Source of the DNA: Clitoria ternatea
Lineage: Eukaryota; Streptophyta; Magnoliopsida; Fabales; Fabaceae
NCBI GenBank assembly: GCA_037962975.1
Contig: CM075676.1
Location: 94,434,001 to 94,498,000, forward strand
Direction: 5' to 3'
DNA: 64,000 nt
Shown here: piece after piece, positions 11,080 through 23,790 of the stretch
How positions within the stretch are numbered: the first letter of the stretch is position 1
Layout: each line of letters opens with the position of its first letter
Notes under the pieces: model-generated
What the model was told of the DNA's origin: nothing
The model's database searches: none
What the model saw: only the letters and a program-made list of their open reading frames with translations
Made by a program: the position numbers and the translations under genes

Positions 11080-12596
11080 CCAAACACCCAAAGGTGTAAA
11101 ACCAGTTGGGTACAAATGGGTCTTTACGAGAAAAAGAAATGAAAATGGTGAAATTGTGCGATACAAAGCAAGACTTGTTGCACAAGGTTTCTCACAAAGA
11201 CCTGGCATTGATTTCGAAGAAACATATTCACCAGTGATGGATGCCACTACTTTTCGATACTTAATAAGTTTGACAATCCGTGAAAGGCTTGACTTACGCC
11301 TTATGGATGTTGTTGCAGCATATTTATATGGCTCACTTGAAAATGACATATATATGAAACTCCCTGAAGGATTTCATTTGCCTGAAGCACATAAAACAAA
11401 TCCTTGAGAAAATTATTCAATCAAATTGAATAAATCTCTTTATGGATTAAAGCAATCTGGACGAATATGGTACAATTATCTCAGTGAATATTTGTTGAAA
11501 GAAGGGTACAAAAATGACCCAATTTGTCCATGTGTTTTTATGAAAAGACTCGGAAAAGAGTTCGTTGTAATTGTTATTTATGTAGATGATTTAAACATCA
11601 TCGGAACTCCCGAAGAGCTCTCAAAAGCTGTAAATTGCTTGAAAAAGGAATTCGAGATGAAAGACTTGGGAAAAACAAAGTTTTGTCTCGGATTACAATT
11701 AGAATACTTAAAGGAAGGAATTTTGAAGCACCAAAAGACTTATACAGAAAAGGTGCTAAAGAGGTTTTATATGGACAAATCACATCCACTGAGCAGTCCA
11801 ATGATTGTAAGGTCACTTGAAGTAAGCAAAGATCCTTTTCGACCTCAAGAGAAAAATGAAGAACTACTTGGTCCTGAAGTACCATATCTTAGTGCAATTG
11901 GTGCACTGATGTATCTTGCTAGTCATACACGACCTGGTATATCATTTGCTGTCAATTTGTTAGCAAGACATAGTTCTTTACCCACAAAAAGGCATTGGAA
12001 TGAGATTAAACACATATTCCGCTACCTTAGAGGTACAATGGACATGGGTTTATTTTTTCCATATGCATCTAAGGCAAACCTAATTGGTTATGCAGATGCG
12101 GGGTATTTATCTGATCCTCATAATGGTCGATCACAAACAAGATATTTATTCACATGTGGTGGTACAGCAATTTCATGGAGATCCATAAAGCAAACAATCA
12201 CAGCAACATCATCTAATCATGCTGAAATTCTAGCATTACATGAAGCAAGTCGAGAATGTGTTTGGTTAAGGTCTATGATTCAACATATTCAAGAAACCTG
12301 TGGCTTGCATGCTGGAAAATTACCACCAACAATCTTATGTGAAGATAATGCAGCTTGTATTTCTCAGTTAAAGGAGGGATATATTAAAGGAGATAGGACA
12401 AAACATATTTCACCCAAATTTTTCTTTACTCATGATCTCATAAAAAAATGGTGAAATAAATGTCCAATAAGTCCGATCATGTGAGAATCTAGCAGATATC
12501 TTCACAAAATCATTACCAACCAAAGTCTTCGAGCAACTAATACAGAAGATTGGTCTTCGATGCTTACATAAGTGTTCTGATGAGGGGGAGAATTAA
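11080..12596 (+). pseudogene. Ty1/copia reverse transcriptase and RNase H (3' part of pol)
   Basis: Translation begins in frame at the gypsy insertion point with PKGVKPVGYKWVFTRKRN. It carries RT motifs (RYKARLVAQGFSQRPGIDF, YSPVMDATTFRYLI, SLYGLKQSGRIW, the catalytic YVDD box) and copia RNase H (GYADAGYLSDPHNGRSQTRY, SSNHAEILALHEASRE). The upstream part (gag, protease, integrase) is outside the window beyond the gypsy insertion. Breaks are an in-frame TGA at 11405-11407, one extra A in the seven-base A run at 12442-12448, and a TAA at 12468-12470 in the restored frame. The last codons end at TAA 12594-12596. Confidence 0.93.
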
Positions 12597-12740
12597 ATAT
12601 CTGTATATTTAGTTATTTATTTTCTTTGTAAAGAATGTTGTACTCTTTTTCCTTCACTGGGTTTTTATCCCACTGAGTTTTTCCTAGTAAGGTTTTAACG
12701 AGGCACATTCTAAAATAGGGACATCCAAGGGGGAGTATTA

Positions 12741-12900
12741 TGAATATTTTAATGTGGATGTCCCCTCCCTTTTGTTCTATAAATAGAACTCAAGGTCTCA
12801 CTCAATAACACACTTCTTTCACTCCTAATCTCTCTTACTCTCAAGTTCTTCTTCTAAATCTTCTTCTCATACTCTTATAATTTTAGTTTATTTTATAACA
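12741..12900 (+). repeat. 3' LTR of the Ty1/copia element (160 bp)
   Basis: It starts TGAATATTTT right after a purine tract (AAGGGGGAG, 12728-12736) and ends TTTTATAACA, giving TG...CA ends. It contains a TATA box (CTATAAATAG, 12778-12787) followed by a CT-rich leader. The LTR is unusually short but well formed. The 144 bp between pol and the PPT (12597-12740) hold no further gene. Its partner LTR lies outside the window. Confidence 0.8.
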
Positions 12901-13035
12901 AAAAGAGAATTATTTTGAAAAAATCATATATATTTGATCAGTTGAAAGGCTGAAACTTTTTATCCAAAATAACTATTAGTTAGTTTGTTTGTCCGTTTAG
13001 AACTCTCAAACGGAGTTTCTAGGAATGAGTTTTCT

Positions 13036-13341
13036 AGAGGATGTTTGGTTTAGTGTCTGTTTGTATAAAAGTTTAAATTTGTAAGGAGTTTTGATTACCT
13101 CAAACGGCGTGAATGATTAATATTAACCTTTAAATTTCTCAATTTTCTAAATCTCGTTTTCCCAACTATATATCAAATGGACCCTTACAATTGGGGAAAC
13201 AGAGTTATAAAAATGGAAAAATATAAAGGTTAATATTGATCATTCACGTTATTTGAGACAATCAAAACTTTATTTAATCGTAAGATAAAATTTTTCCTTC
13301 ACCCCACCTCGTTCAACTCCACGCTACACCAAACATCTTCT
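13036..13341. mobile_element. Foldback MITE, family A
   Basis: The ends AGAGGATGTTTGGT and ACCAAACATCTTCT are near-perfect inverted repeats, and about 100 bp of each arm pairs. For example CGTGAATGATTAATATTAACC in the left arm matches the reverse complement of GGTTAATATTGATCATTCACG in the right arm. A third, diverged arm-like copy follows at about 13344-13460. A relative sits in an intron at 54305-54482. No coding capacity is seen. Confidence 0.72.
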
Positions 13342-14259
13342 TAATCTTATGGTCAAACAGAATTGTGATTGTCTTAAACTGTGTGAAAGATCAATATTAA
13401 TAATTAAATTTTTTAATTTTGTAAATGTTGTTTCCCAACTACATAACAAACATGCTATAAGTATACTAAATAAATTTTTATTTACATAAGACCGATAGAA
13501 TTTACGGCTTGCTGTTTATTTTCTATTGGCTTTAATATTTTATTATGTAACACTTATAACTTCGGCTTGAAACAAACGATAAAGATTGAATTGAAAAATA
13601 AAAAAAATTAAATGTACATAAAATAATTTTATAAAATACAAAAACGAATATATGTTTTTTAAAGAAGAAAAACGCATGGAAGAAATGCTCTTGAATTTTG
13701 TTGAAAATGATCAAATAAAAAACTTGTTGGTTGGTAACGGTATAGTACATACATGGACCATCAGCGTCTCATAAAAAGTTTATAATTTGAAAAGCATCGT
13801 GAGAGAGGGATTGTGATGTGTGATTGAAGTTTTTAGAAATTTTCTTTTTCCACTGTTACTTTGTAACTCACTTTATCTCAGAAAAGCTAATTGCTTTAAT
13901 TTTTACGTGAAGAAAAGCTAATTGCTTCTTTTTTAACCATGAATATTATCAAACGAGAATAATTATATTTGAAAGCTTAATTAAAAAACTTTTTTTTATT
14001 TTTTTAAAAAGCTAAAATATCCAATTGCTTTATGAAACGCAGTAATAAATTTTTTTATAAAAAAGTTTAAACAAGAAAAAAAAACAAAGAGTAGAGTTGG
14101 GTTAAAGAAAGGAATTGGTGGAAAACAACTAAAGTACAGACAGACACACATAGGAAGCGATAAATAGGAACACAAAAAAATCCAAACAACTGTTTCTCAC
14201 ACTTTACATTCTTCACTCATTCACTCACTCTCTCTCCCACCAAACCAAACCAAACCAAA
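13342..14259. other. Intergenic DNA and 5' flank of the 128-aa gene
   Basis: This is AT-rich with one diverged family-A MITE arm at the start and no supported ORF. A TATA-like GATAAATAGG at 14159-14168 and a CT-rich, then CCAAA-repeat leader (14210-14259) precede the ATG at 14260. They fit a promoter and 5' UTR. Confidence 0.45.
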
Positions 14260-16446
14260 ATGCCGATCAACGCCGAATCTACGCCGCCACCGGTCATCGG
14301 AAAAATCGGTCCTTACACCGTATTCATGACGCCGCCTTCTACTCCGAAACCCTCAGAGGCTAGTCCCGTCCCCGTTGTTCATTCTCCCAACAAGATCGCT
14401 CCTCCGCCGCCGCAGATTCCTTCCCCTAAACCTCTCTCCGATGCCTCCTCTCTTTCTTCCTTCTTCAAGAATGCCATTACTAGGGTCCAAACTGGTACGA
14501 ACTTTACTCTCTCTGTTACTCCTTTCTTTATATTTTTTAGGTTATGAAAGGAAATGTGTGTCGCAATTGGAAAATAATGAAAATGAAAGTAAGAGGTGGA
14601 CTTAGGTTATTCGAATTTTTAAATGACTTGTTGGAATTCGAAGTGTGTCACTGGACTTGAGTGATTACACTATCTATCTATTTTTAGAAATACCTTGATT
14701 TGATATCTGAGCATATATTTATATGACATATAATATATAATGTATGACCGAGTCATGTGAGGTTTATTTTTTCTTTTCCTTTTGGCTACTAGGATTCTTG
14801 TTAGTGTTTGCTGTTTTTGACAAAACGCAATTTTTTTTAATCATTATTGTTAAAGATGGTTCTAGTTTGTTGAGTTATATATGCCCTCTTCTCTTTGCAT
14901 GTTGGCATCCAAGGCGATAAGTCTAAAACAGACATATAGCTGAAGCTAGTTGGGTTGGAACTAGGGTTTTTTTTCCCCTTAAATTTATCTTAAGTGCTGA
15001 ATTATGAGATTAGAGTAATGTTTGTTGCATCTGTGTTTATCATATTGGAACCAAAACTTATCACATTCTATTTCTAATTCATGTCCTGTTCTGTTGTTTC
15101 TTTTAAATGTAACATTACATACAATAGAATAGAACTCAAACATTATGTTGGACCTGTTTTAACGTGTTCACCAAATGCTGCCTGGAAGTTTCGTATGTAG
15201 CTTTTGGGGGTTAAGAGCATGTCCTTGGTTATGGAAATTGGAGGCTGGGCATGGAAAGTGGAAACTGTGGCCGGGAATTTTTTGATAACACTGCATGTTA
15301 TGTTCTTCAGTTCTTCTGATTCTATTGAAATATGTAAAAGGTTCTAAGTGAGTGTTACTATGTGTGAAATGGTTTTCAATCTGGTTGAATTAGCGCACTA
15401 ATGCACTGTGTATTTCTGAGATGAAGCACGTATCCCCCTCCCCCCTTTTTTTTCTATTTTGATTTCAGATAACATGATAAATAGTTCTTTGGTGGTGGTT
15501 TTTCATTGTGTTATTTATTCATCTGTGTCAGTACTCATTAACCGTTGTCTTTAATTTTGCAGCCCACTCTAGTTTGGATGATCATTTAGCACGTTGGTTT
15601 GGATTGAATCAGTCAAAATATCAATGGGCTCTTGATGATTATTATGAGAACAAGGGAGTGGTAAGCAATTGATTTATACTAATCGTTGCAAGAATAGTGT
15701 TTATATGCATTTAAAATTAAATATTCTTCCACTTGTTTTGACATGACTCCCTTTATGGTTGTATAATTTGAACAGATATGCTGATATTCCACTTCAATTA
15801 TGTTAGATAGTTGGTATATATTCTTTTTAGCAAACTTTTGTTTTGACAAGAACCTTTTTCTCTATTGAGTTTTGATATAACTAGTGCATTTAGTTAACTA
15901 GTTGTATGCCATGTCCTGACTGTTTAAACTATTACTAAGTGCTATGCTTGACCAGATGTTCAATATTATTGCATCAATTTATTATGAATTCAGATATGAA
16001 CCTTTTTCTTAATTTTTTCATCGTCCCTCCCTGGCCTGAACATATGTGTTAATTAATTCAATGTGGAACACCATGATGTTGTATAATTAACGACAGTGAT
16101 CTAGGATTTTGATCTTTGTGGTATGGACTACGGTGTATAGTGCTTTTTCATTTTGAGAAATGAAGATTTTATTTGACCAGTAGACATGTTAGTTGCGCCC
16201 CCCCCCCCCCCCCCCCCAAAAAAAAATAAATAAATAAATAAAAGAGCCTCGAGGTTTGATCATTGCAAGAGTTTTATTTTATTTTTATTAACTATCATAG
16301 ATGTGGTGTAATCTGCGTTTCAATACAATAATGTGCCATATGTGGTTTGCGCATGTTTTCACTTTTGAAATTTTGGGGGTTATTGACTGTAGGACAAAGG
16401 AGACATTAAAGTGAAAGAAATCTCAAGCAAAGTACAGAGTGTTTGA
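14260..16446 (+). CDS. Conserved small plant protein of unknown function (128 aa, 3 exons)
   Basis: Exons are 14260-14494, 15563-15660 and 16393-16446, all with GT-AG borders and compatible phases (235 + 98 + 54 nt, stop TGA). Exon 1 encodes a Pro/Ser-rich N-terminus (GKIGPYTVFMTPPSTPKPSE, residues 14-33) ending in SSFFKNAITRVQT. Exon 2 gives the best conserved-looking block, HSSLDDHLARWFGLNQSKYQ and WALDDYYENKG. Exon 3 encodes DKGDIKVKEISSKVQSV. There is no signal peptide or membrane segment. I recall this layout from plant proteins annotated as uncharacterised and cannot assign a biochemical role. A 20-base C run and (TAAA)n sit in intron 2. The sequence after the stop to about 16820 is probably 3' UTR. 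Confidence 0.85.
16198..16243. repeat. Poly-C/poly-A/(TAAA)n simple repeat in intron 2
   Basis: Twenty consecutive C, then nine A, then TAAA repeats. Homopolymer length here is prone to assembly error. Confidence 0.9.
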
Positions 16447-16819
16447 ATAGGGCCGGTGGTAAGTAAGATGGTATTTGCTTTGCAATTTTTGTTATCCATG
16501 AATTGTAAGAAGGGCCCTTTTAACTTGACTTTTGGTATCATTATGCAGGGATTAATCAAAAGTGAGGTGTGAAGACTCTTGCTTTGAGTATATTTATACC
16601 TTTGTATTTACATGTGGAGTAGAACAAATGCTTCTGATATGTCAAAGAGTAATTTGATCTACATCTATTGATCTGATTCAAATCAATGGTTATTTTCCAA
16701 CTCCTGCAGTTGAGTCTGATTATTGGACAGTCTGTTCCTGTAATCTAATTATCAAGTTATATTATGGGGCAATTGTTTTGTTCTTGTATTGTAGTCTCAG
16801 TCATGTTTTTGGGCTTCTG

Positions 16820-18546
16820 TACCTCGGAGGTGTTTTTGTATTTGTACCTGGTTAAGGGGTAAAAATGACAGTTGCCTTCTCATGATGGCCAGGGTTATCA
16901 CCTAAGCATTTTGTATGCTACATGAATTCTGAAGGTAAATTATGCCAGATGTCCTATGCAAATTTTTTAAGAGATAGTGATTACTTATTAAAAAAGAAGA
17001 ATCTTGTAGTTTATTAACAGTTGTTATCTCACAGTTAAGTATTGAACTTTAGAGAATCAAGTTCAAGAATTGCTCCATGTGCCTTTGCCTTTTAATGCGA
17101 CGAGGGTTCGGCTTGGTACATATTTCAGCAGGAGCATGTGACTATGCTGGTTTGTCCCAGGGAAATAAAAATCTAAGGTTGTGTGAAAATATTTTTTATT
17201 TTTATTTTTTGTTTTTAATTTAAATTATAAAACTATTATTATGTTTTTTGTTTACAAAGAGTTGTATTAAAAAAAACAGAAAATAGAAAAAAAATTATTT
17301 TTAGTGTTTTTTTATAAAATTTTAAAAACAAAAAACGGAATGATGGTGTTGTAATTAAAACTAAAAAAATAAGAAATAAAAACAAAAAACGTCTTCTCAA
17401 TTTAAATGGACTCTGATACCTAGCTTTTGTCAATAACAGATTTGGGTAGCTAGAGAATTTGGTTACTACTATAAGTTATTTTGATGTTAATATCGTGGAA
17501 AGTTACGAAAATAATATTTATTTATCTTATAAAACAAATGATGGAACATAGTGTATTTGTTCTTTTCTTCTCGCCTGCAATTACCAATGTTGGTAAGGAA
17601 CCGAATCCAAATCCAGTTTGTTATGCCACCCTGTTGTGGTCATTCTGCCTTGGAAAGCTAAATAGTATATCCGTGGCATCACGCAAGTGTTTGTCTTTAG
17701 TTCTCTATTTTAAGCAAGCTTTCAAAAACGGAATCGGTAATTAAATTAGTAAAAATATTAATTCGCGATTTATTTATTTAATTATAATAAAATATATATT
17801 TTTAATATAATATAATATAATTTTTGATATATTAACAATAAATTATATAAAAATTAAATTAACTAAAGATCCTATTACATGTTTTATAAGATTAAAAAAT
17901 TATAATAAATAAAAATAATATGTGAATATTATATATAAGTTTTTTATTTACTTAAAAATATTTTTTAATAGAATTTTTAAAGAAACAATTTTAAAAATAT
18001 AACCGGTTCAACCAGTGTTGACTAATTCTTTACCGGTTTTGAGATATCTCGGTTTTTAAAACTATGATTTTAAGATAAATTATTAGATCGTTTGAACCTG
18101 CCGCGCTATCAATGATCTTGGTCATCTCCATATGACCATTGATAAAATTTCAACTGACTAGGGGGAGAACATTATGTAGAAATGTAAATTTTACTGTTAT
18201 TTAAAGATTGCTTGCGAACACAGGCACATGCTATTTCAAGAACATAGAATAATTTCTCAGTTTAGATTGGTTTCGGGTTGATGACATTGCCACATTGGCA
18301 TGTTGGTGACAAGTGAGCCCCGCTTAAATAAAATTTATCCACGGTTCAAATGTAATTTACTATGCCTGTCTTGTGATTTCCCGTCCCGTCTATGATAGAA
18401 TGATCACATGCACTAAGTTCCATGTTCTTTCTCATAGACTTTTTCAGTTTGCTACTAAATTCCAGCAGTTTTGACCCTTTGATTTTGCTTGCTGCTCATT
18501 GTCAAATATCTGCATTCTATCTGCTGTCTAGCATCTAGTTGGGTGG
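16820..18546. other. AT-rich intergenic DNA
   Basis: No supported coding region. Strongly A/T-biased stretches lie at 17185-17400 and 17750-18060. The ORF at 17481-17744 has no recognisable domain or coding character. Confidence 0.5.
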
Positions 18547-19888
18547 ATGGATCCACGTCCACCAGCACCAATTACATCGCATGATGATAATTATTATATG
18601 CTACGGTTTATCGTGTTCATTGGTAAGGATAAAACATAACTCAGCTGTTGAATTTATTTTCTTCTAGTGAGTCTTATATTATGTCCCAAAATTGCTGAAT
18701 GAATCCTTTCATGTTGCAGGCATGCCAGTTGTACTTTGGGTTACTCTAATTTATTTGCTTGTAGATTGTTGTCTAAGGTTTTGCAGAAATAACATCACAG
18801 ATAGTTCAGACTCACAATCTCATACACTCACAGTAGACAAATTTCTGAATGACATGGAAAGAGAAATGCTCATTAAATTTACCTCTCAACAGTTAAGGAC
18901 TGCTACTCGAAACTTCTCCAAGAAGTTGGGGTGGCTTTGGAGCAGTGTATTTAGGAACTTTAAGAAATGGAATCAAGGTGGCTGTTAAAGTCTTACATGA
19001 GACTTCTGATAAGAGAATGAAACAACAGTTCATGGCAGAGGTGAGTACAATTGGAATAGTTCGTCACTTAAATTGGTTCGCCTCTATGGATTTTGCTTTG
19101 AATTGAAATGGAGAGCATTAGTTTATGAGCACATGGCTAATGGTTCACTTGACAAGTACTTGTATCACAAAGATAGAAACTTAGAATTCGAGAAACTGTA
19201 TGAGATTGCTGTTGGAACAGCTAAAGGCATTGCTTACTTGCATGAAGATTGCCAACAAAGAATAGTCCACTATGACATAAAACCAGGAAACATTCTCTTG
19301 GATGAAAAGTTTTCTCCAAAAGTTGCTGATTTTGGTTTGGCTAAGCTTTGTGACAGAGAATTAACACATGTAACCTTGACAGGAGGAAGGGGAACTCCGG
19401 CTTATGCTGCACCAGAGCTTTGGTTGGCACTTCCTGTGACTCATAAGTGTGATGTTTATAGTTTTGGTATGCTGTTATTTGAAATGATTGGTAGGAGAAG
19501 GAACCTTGACATTAGCCTTCCAGAAACTCAAGAGTGGTTTCCAAGGTGGTTTTGGGACAAAGTAGATGCCGGACAATTAGAAGAGTTAAGAATAGCTATT
19601 GGGGTTGAGGAGAAAAATATGGAGATAGTTGAGAGAATGGGTAAGGTGGCTTTATGGTGTGTTCAGTATAGGTCAGAATCAAGACCTATAATGAGTACTG
19701 TTGTGAGAATGTTGGAAGGTGTAGTGGATATTCCAAAACCTTTGAACCCTTTTCATACAATGCTTGATCAACCAAATCATCTAACAGATAGTACCATTTT
19801 TAGTTCTGGTTCTGCAGTAAACAAATCTGAAATTTTAAATGCTGCTCCTATCATGAGAATGTTTGACATTGAATTGGCTTCTAGCTAA
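18547..19888 (+). pseudogene. LRK10L/PR5K-type receptor-like kinase pseudogene (two frameshifts)
   Basis: A short exon (18547-18622, starting MDPRPPAPITSHDD) joins by GT-AG splicing to 18720 onward, which encodes a hydrophobic segment (MPVVLWVTLIYLLVDCCLRF). A Ser/Thr kinase domain follows with TSQQLRTATRNF, a Gly-rich loop, AVKVLHE, VHYDIKPGNILLD, ADFGLAKL and YAAPE. The Asp of the catalytic loop is present, but the preceding Arg of HRD is replaced (HYD), as is usual in this family. No signal peptide or extracellular Cys-rich domain is encoded. Two bases are missing (or one is extra) at the Gly loop near 18930, and one T is missing near 19070 in the HLN-LVRLYGF motif. The shifts cancel, leaving the 5' part and the 3' part in the same frame and about 140 bp out of frame. 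It is a probable pseudogene unless these are sequence errors. Confidence 0.82.
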
Positions 19889-22800
19889 GTGGTTTTGCCA
19901 ATATCTATAGGGATGCGAGGCATTTGACTCAGGCGTTTTTTATGACATGCTTGTCCCTATGAGCGATGACGCAAGTTTGTGAATTAATGAATTTTAGGTG
20001 ACTCTTGTTGAATAAAGAATATTTCCCAAGTAAGTTAGCATAAATCATGTAAAACTCATTTAGTATTTGGGGAAGTTTTCTTCTTTCAACACCTGGCTAT
20101 ATTTTAAGTGATTAGTTTTCCGTGTTTCTCGTGTTTTGACAATGAAGGATAATAAACTCATTTGCGTAACATTTGGGGTACTCCTTGTTCTCGATTCCCT
20201 AATAATAAGAATAATAATTTCAAAATTAACAAATCCTTGTACTAAATTGTAATAACATTTTTGTTATATCTAATAAGCTTGGTTTAGTGATGGGCGTTTG
20301 AGTACCTCAACCTAAGATCTTAAATTCAAATATCATCTTTTATTGTAAATAAAAACTTTTATTTTCTTTTAAAAAAATGTTTGAGAAGAAAACACAAATT
20401 TTCCATTGTGGAAAAAATGAATATGAATACAATGATCTAAACAAAATAACCATGTTTTCTCAAACAAAATCATGGGATTGTTATTTTGGTGGAAAATTTG
20501 TTATGAAAGAAAAAGACAGAGTGTAACTGGACAATAAAATATTAGGGAAGGGGAGGGGATTATAAGTCGTAGTTTTGTCCGGATTTTGTACAAATAACTT
20601 ACCTTAATACCTATCCTAATTAAACCTTTACATTTTTATAATTAAACACTATCCAGATCAAATCTAATTCAATGTTTTTATTTATTTATTGGAATCGAGT
20701 AAAGTCATTATAATTGAAGTAGCAAAATCATAGTGTCTAACATAGTAAAAGTTTATTTTATCCTTTAATCACTCGCGTGAGAGTTTCATCCTCATCTATG
20801 GGAATGAAGTGTCATTTTGTAGTCATTTGACAACCTCTTTGTGCAAGTTCACTTCGAAAAAGATTTAGTGCAAGTTCAGTTTCATCAGAGAAAGGTTAGA
20901 ATGTTTCCTCCGAGAATTTTGTTTAAAACATAAATAAAAAAAATATGTGAACGAAATCACTACAAAATAACATTACGTATAAAACTTTAGAATCAAAAGA
21001 AAAATTACAGTCATTGTTAACATTTCTCTTAACAACCTAAATACATTCATATTTTCCAAAACTTACATGTCATAACACTTTATAATAAGAGTATAAGAAT
21101 AGAAAAGACTTAAAATATTGTTTTCTATTGGTGGTGGTGATCCAAATACACCTATGTGTACTACTCACAAATCTCTTGTGCTTTTAATTTGAATTCCTAG
21201 GCACGAAAGACCTTGATTGATGTGTTGAATAAGTCTTAGACTCTTTTGTGAAAATTGAAACTTTAAAATGCAAACAATCAGACTTTTGTTTCATACTTGT
21301 TAAAAGCAAGGAAAGAGAGAATAAATACGGAGAATTTATACTAGTTCACTTCCAACTCATAAGCTACGTCCAGTCCCTTCAACTTGAAGGATTTTCACTA
21401 TTGTAAAAACTCTTTTTACAATTCCAGAACCAGACTGTGCCACAAGTATTATTAACTTCAGTCACTTCTGCCTTAAACCCCAAGTATTATTTCAACAAGC
21501 CACTCATGCCTTAATCCCAATAAATTTTTTAAAAGTTTCTTCAAGTCACAACTGTTTCCCAACAGAAACTAAAGACTGACAACACATCAGACTTTTACAC
21601 AAATACATATTTGAAAGATAGATTGTGTTTAGTATTTATGAGAACATAATGTATGAAAAGATACAAGTTATGCACGGATACACTAAGTATAAAAGACAAA
21701 GACCAAGGTCTGTTATATGCAAAACAAAAAAAGGGTCGTTGCTTAAAACTAAGAGTAAAGAAGACAATTTTTGTTGTTTTGTCTTTTTTTTTTGATGATA
21801 AGTGTAGTTTTCCTTGCTACGCACGTAGTGTAGAACATCATCAAAATGGCTTTTGATCGTTATTAGATGTGAGCTTGAAGTAAAGGTTTTTGTTGCTTCA
21901 AAAGTCTGAGGTCTAATTGGTAGTCCAAAGGTCTGCGTGCACTTAAATCAAACTCTTTTTGAGCAAAGTCTAGAATTAGACTTTTCTTGAAATTTCTTGT
22001 ATGACTCAAATTAGACTTTTGTCTTGATGGACTCCCCTTTTCATTTGTAACTTGTGTACTTAATGTTTGTATCCTGAAATTCTTAATTGAGCATGTTAGA
22101 TAACACATAGGTAGAGTTCATTTAATTTGAATGTATTAATATTTGTTATTAACAAATCTTGGGGTCTGGTAAACGGTGATTACTAATTTTCTTTTTCAAA
22201 CCAAACTTGGTTCCAACAAGTGTATATATATAACATTGTCTTCCCATTCCCCATTGTAAAACTAAACAATGTGGGACTTGTTAATATGTAGCATTGACTT
22301 CCTTTCTCCCTTTGCAATCATACGCAATATGGAATCTCTCATTTTGATCAATGTCATATATTCAATAATTTTTAAATTGAATTCAATAAAATTCAATTAG
22401 TTTTTATATTTAATTAAAAAAAGTAGTAAATAAATATTCTTTCATTAACAAAATTTAGTTTTCATACAAAAGGTAAAATAGCAAATAAAAATGAGACATA
22501 AAGTTCGTATAAATTAATGTTAAAACTAATAAATTTATAAACGCATCAAAATAGTAAGACATGTGTCTTGTGGAAAATAATAATAAATACGTAGCTAAAA
22601 ATAAAATGAAAAAAATAATTAAGTATTTTTTATGAACTAGTAGCAATACATATTGTTTCTCTTTTTGGATCAATATCAATGACATGTTTCATCTAATGAT
22701 AAATCAATACAAATTATAGAGCCATAATACAATCAAGTCTAAACAAACAAAATGTTGAATTAAACTGTAACAATCTATGCTATGGATTATTACTTATTTG

Positions 22801-23170
22801 TGCATTTGTTGTTTTATTTTTAAAACATTATTCAATTAATGGAATAATAGAAGAAAATAGAATAGTAAATAATATATGGTTCATTCTTAGTTTTTGAATA
22901 TTCTTCAACATCTTTCCTTCTCATCTTCAACTAAAAATGATCTTCTCTCTCATAGACATGTACTTCGTCTTACATCCAAAGAAGTTGCAACTCTTTGACC
23001 ACTACAAACGTAAAGATAAACCACGAAACTACACAAAATGAACTACTTCTACGATCAATGTCATCCAATTTTTGAAACACAATGACAAATACGGTGAAAA
23101 AAAGACAAGGACTAAATCAATCAATACCTAAAAAATATTTAACTCTAAAATTATATATAAGTTTTATTTA
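19889..23170. other. Intergenic DNA, no supported gene
   Basis: A/T-rich. It contains a weak tRNA-like promoter pair suggesting a SINE relic at about 20277-20345, and a 21110-22110 stretch whose moderately complex sequence reads like old retrotransposon DNA, without any domain I can recognise. The small ORFs at 21653-21856, 21863-22108 and 22455-22685 lack support. Confidence 0.4.
20277..20370 (+). repeat. Possible tRNA-derived SINE relic
   Basis: TTGGTTTAGTGATGGG (box-A-like) is followed about 45 bp later by TTAAATTCAAATATC (box-B-like), then a T/A-rich tail. The match is degenerate, so this is only suggestive. Confidence 0.25.
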
Positions 23171-23175
23171 TATAG
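23171..23175 (+). other. Left target-site duplication TATAG of the LARD
   Basis: Five bases immediately outside the 5' LTR, repeated immediately outside the 3' LTR at 32834-32838. A 5-bp duplication is typical of LTR retrotransposons. Confidence 0.82.
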
Positions 23176-23664
23176 TGTAACATCCTATTTTTTTTTACTC
23201 AAATATAAAATAGATATTAATATCTCTTTAATGAGAAAATACTTACTATTAGTTAGTTGATTTTTTAACTAATTAATATTTTTATAAAATTTTGGTACTT
23301 ATATTTAAATTATTTTTAAAAAAATAAAATGAAATAATAATAAAATAAAAATATGTATATTTAACAAAAATTTTAAAATGACTTAATTAGTATTCACTAA
23401 TTAAGAAAATTATATTAAGAATTTTTGATATCTTTATTATTCACAATTTATATTTTATGTTCTTATATTTATGTTTTTACATATTTAAGATTTAACTCTT
23501 ATTAGAATTTTAAAATAAAAATTTGAAGGAATTAGAATATAATTTTTTAGAACTTTTTGATCTATGCATTATTTATGATTTTTTGGAATTTTTTGAATTT
23601 TTTAATAAATATTTGAGAAAATAACCGAAATGTCACTACCGACATCATCGCTTACATCATCGGT

Positions 23665-23790
23665 TGATAAATACTCACATCATGAATAGTGATCGGTGGG
23701 TAAATACTTACATCATGAATAGTGACCGGTGGGTAAATACTCACATCATGAATAGTAACCGGTGGGTAAATACTCACATCATGAATAGTA
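23665..23790 (+). repeat. 33-bp minisatellite in the LARD 5' LTR, four units
   Basis: Units read approximately TAAATACTCACATCATGAAT followed by AGTGACCGGTGGG. The 3' LTR has only two units (about 29800-29865), so copy number has changed since or during insertion. Confidence 0.85.

Noticed and set aside
13532..13750. 72-codon minus-strand ORF
   Set aside because: Low-complexity Phe/Ile-rich translation of A/T-rich DNA; no motif or gene context.
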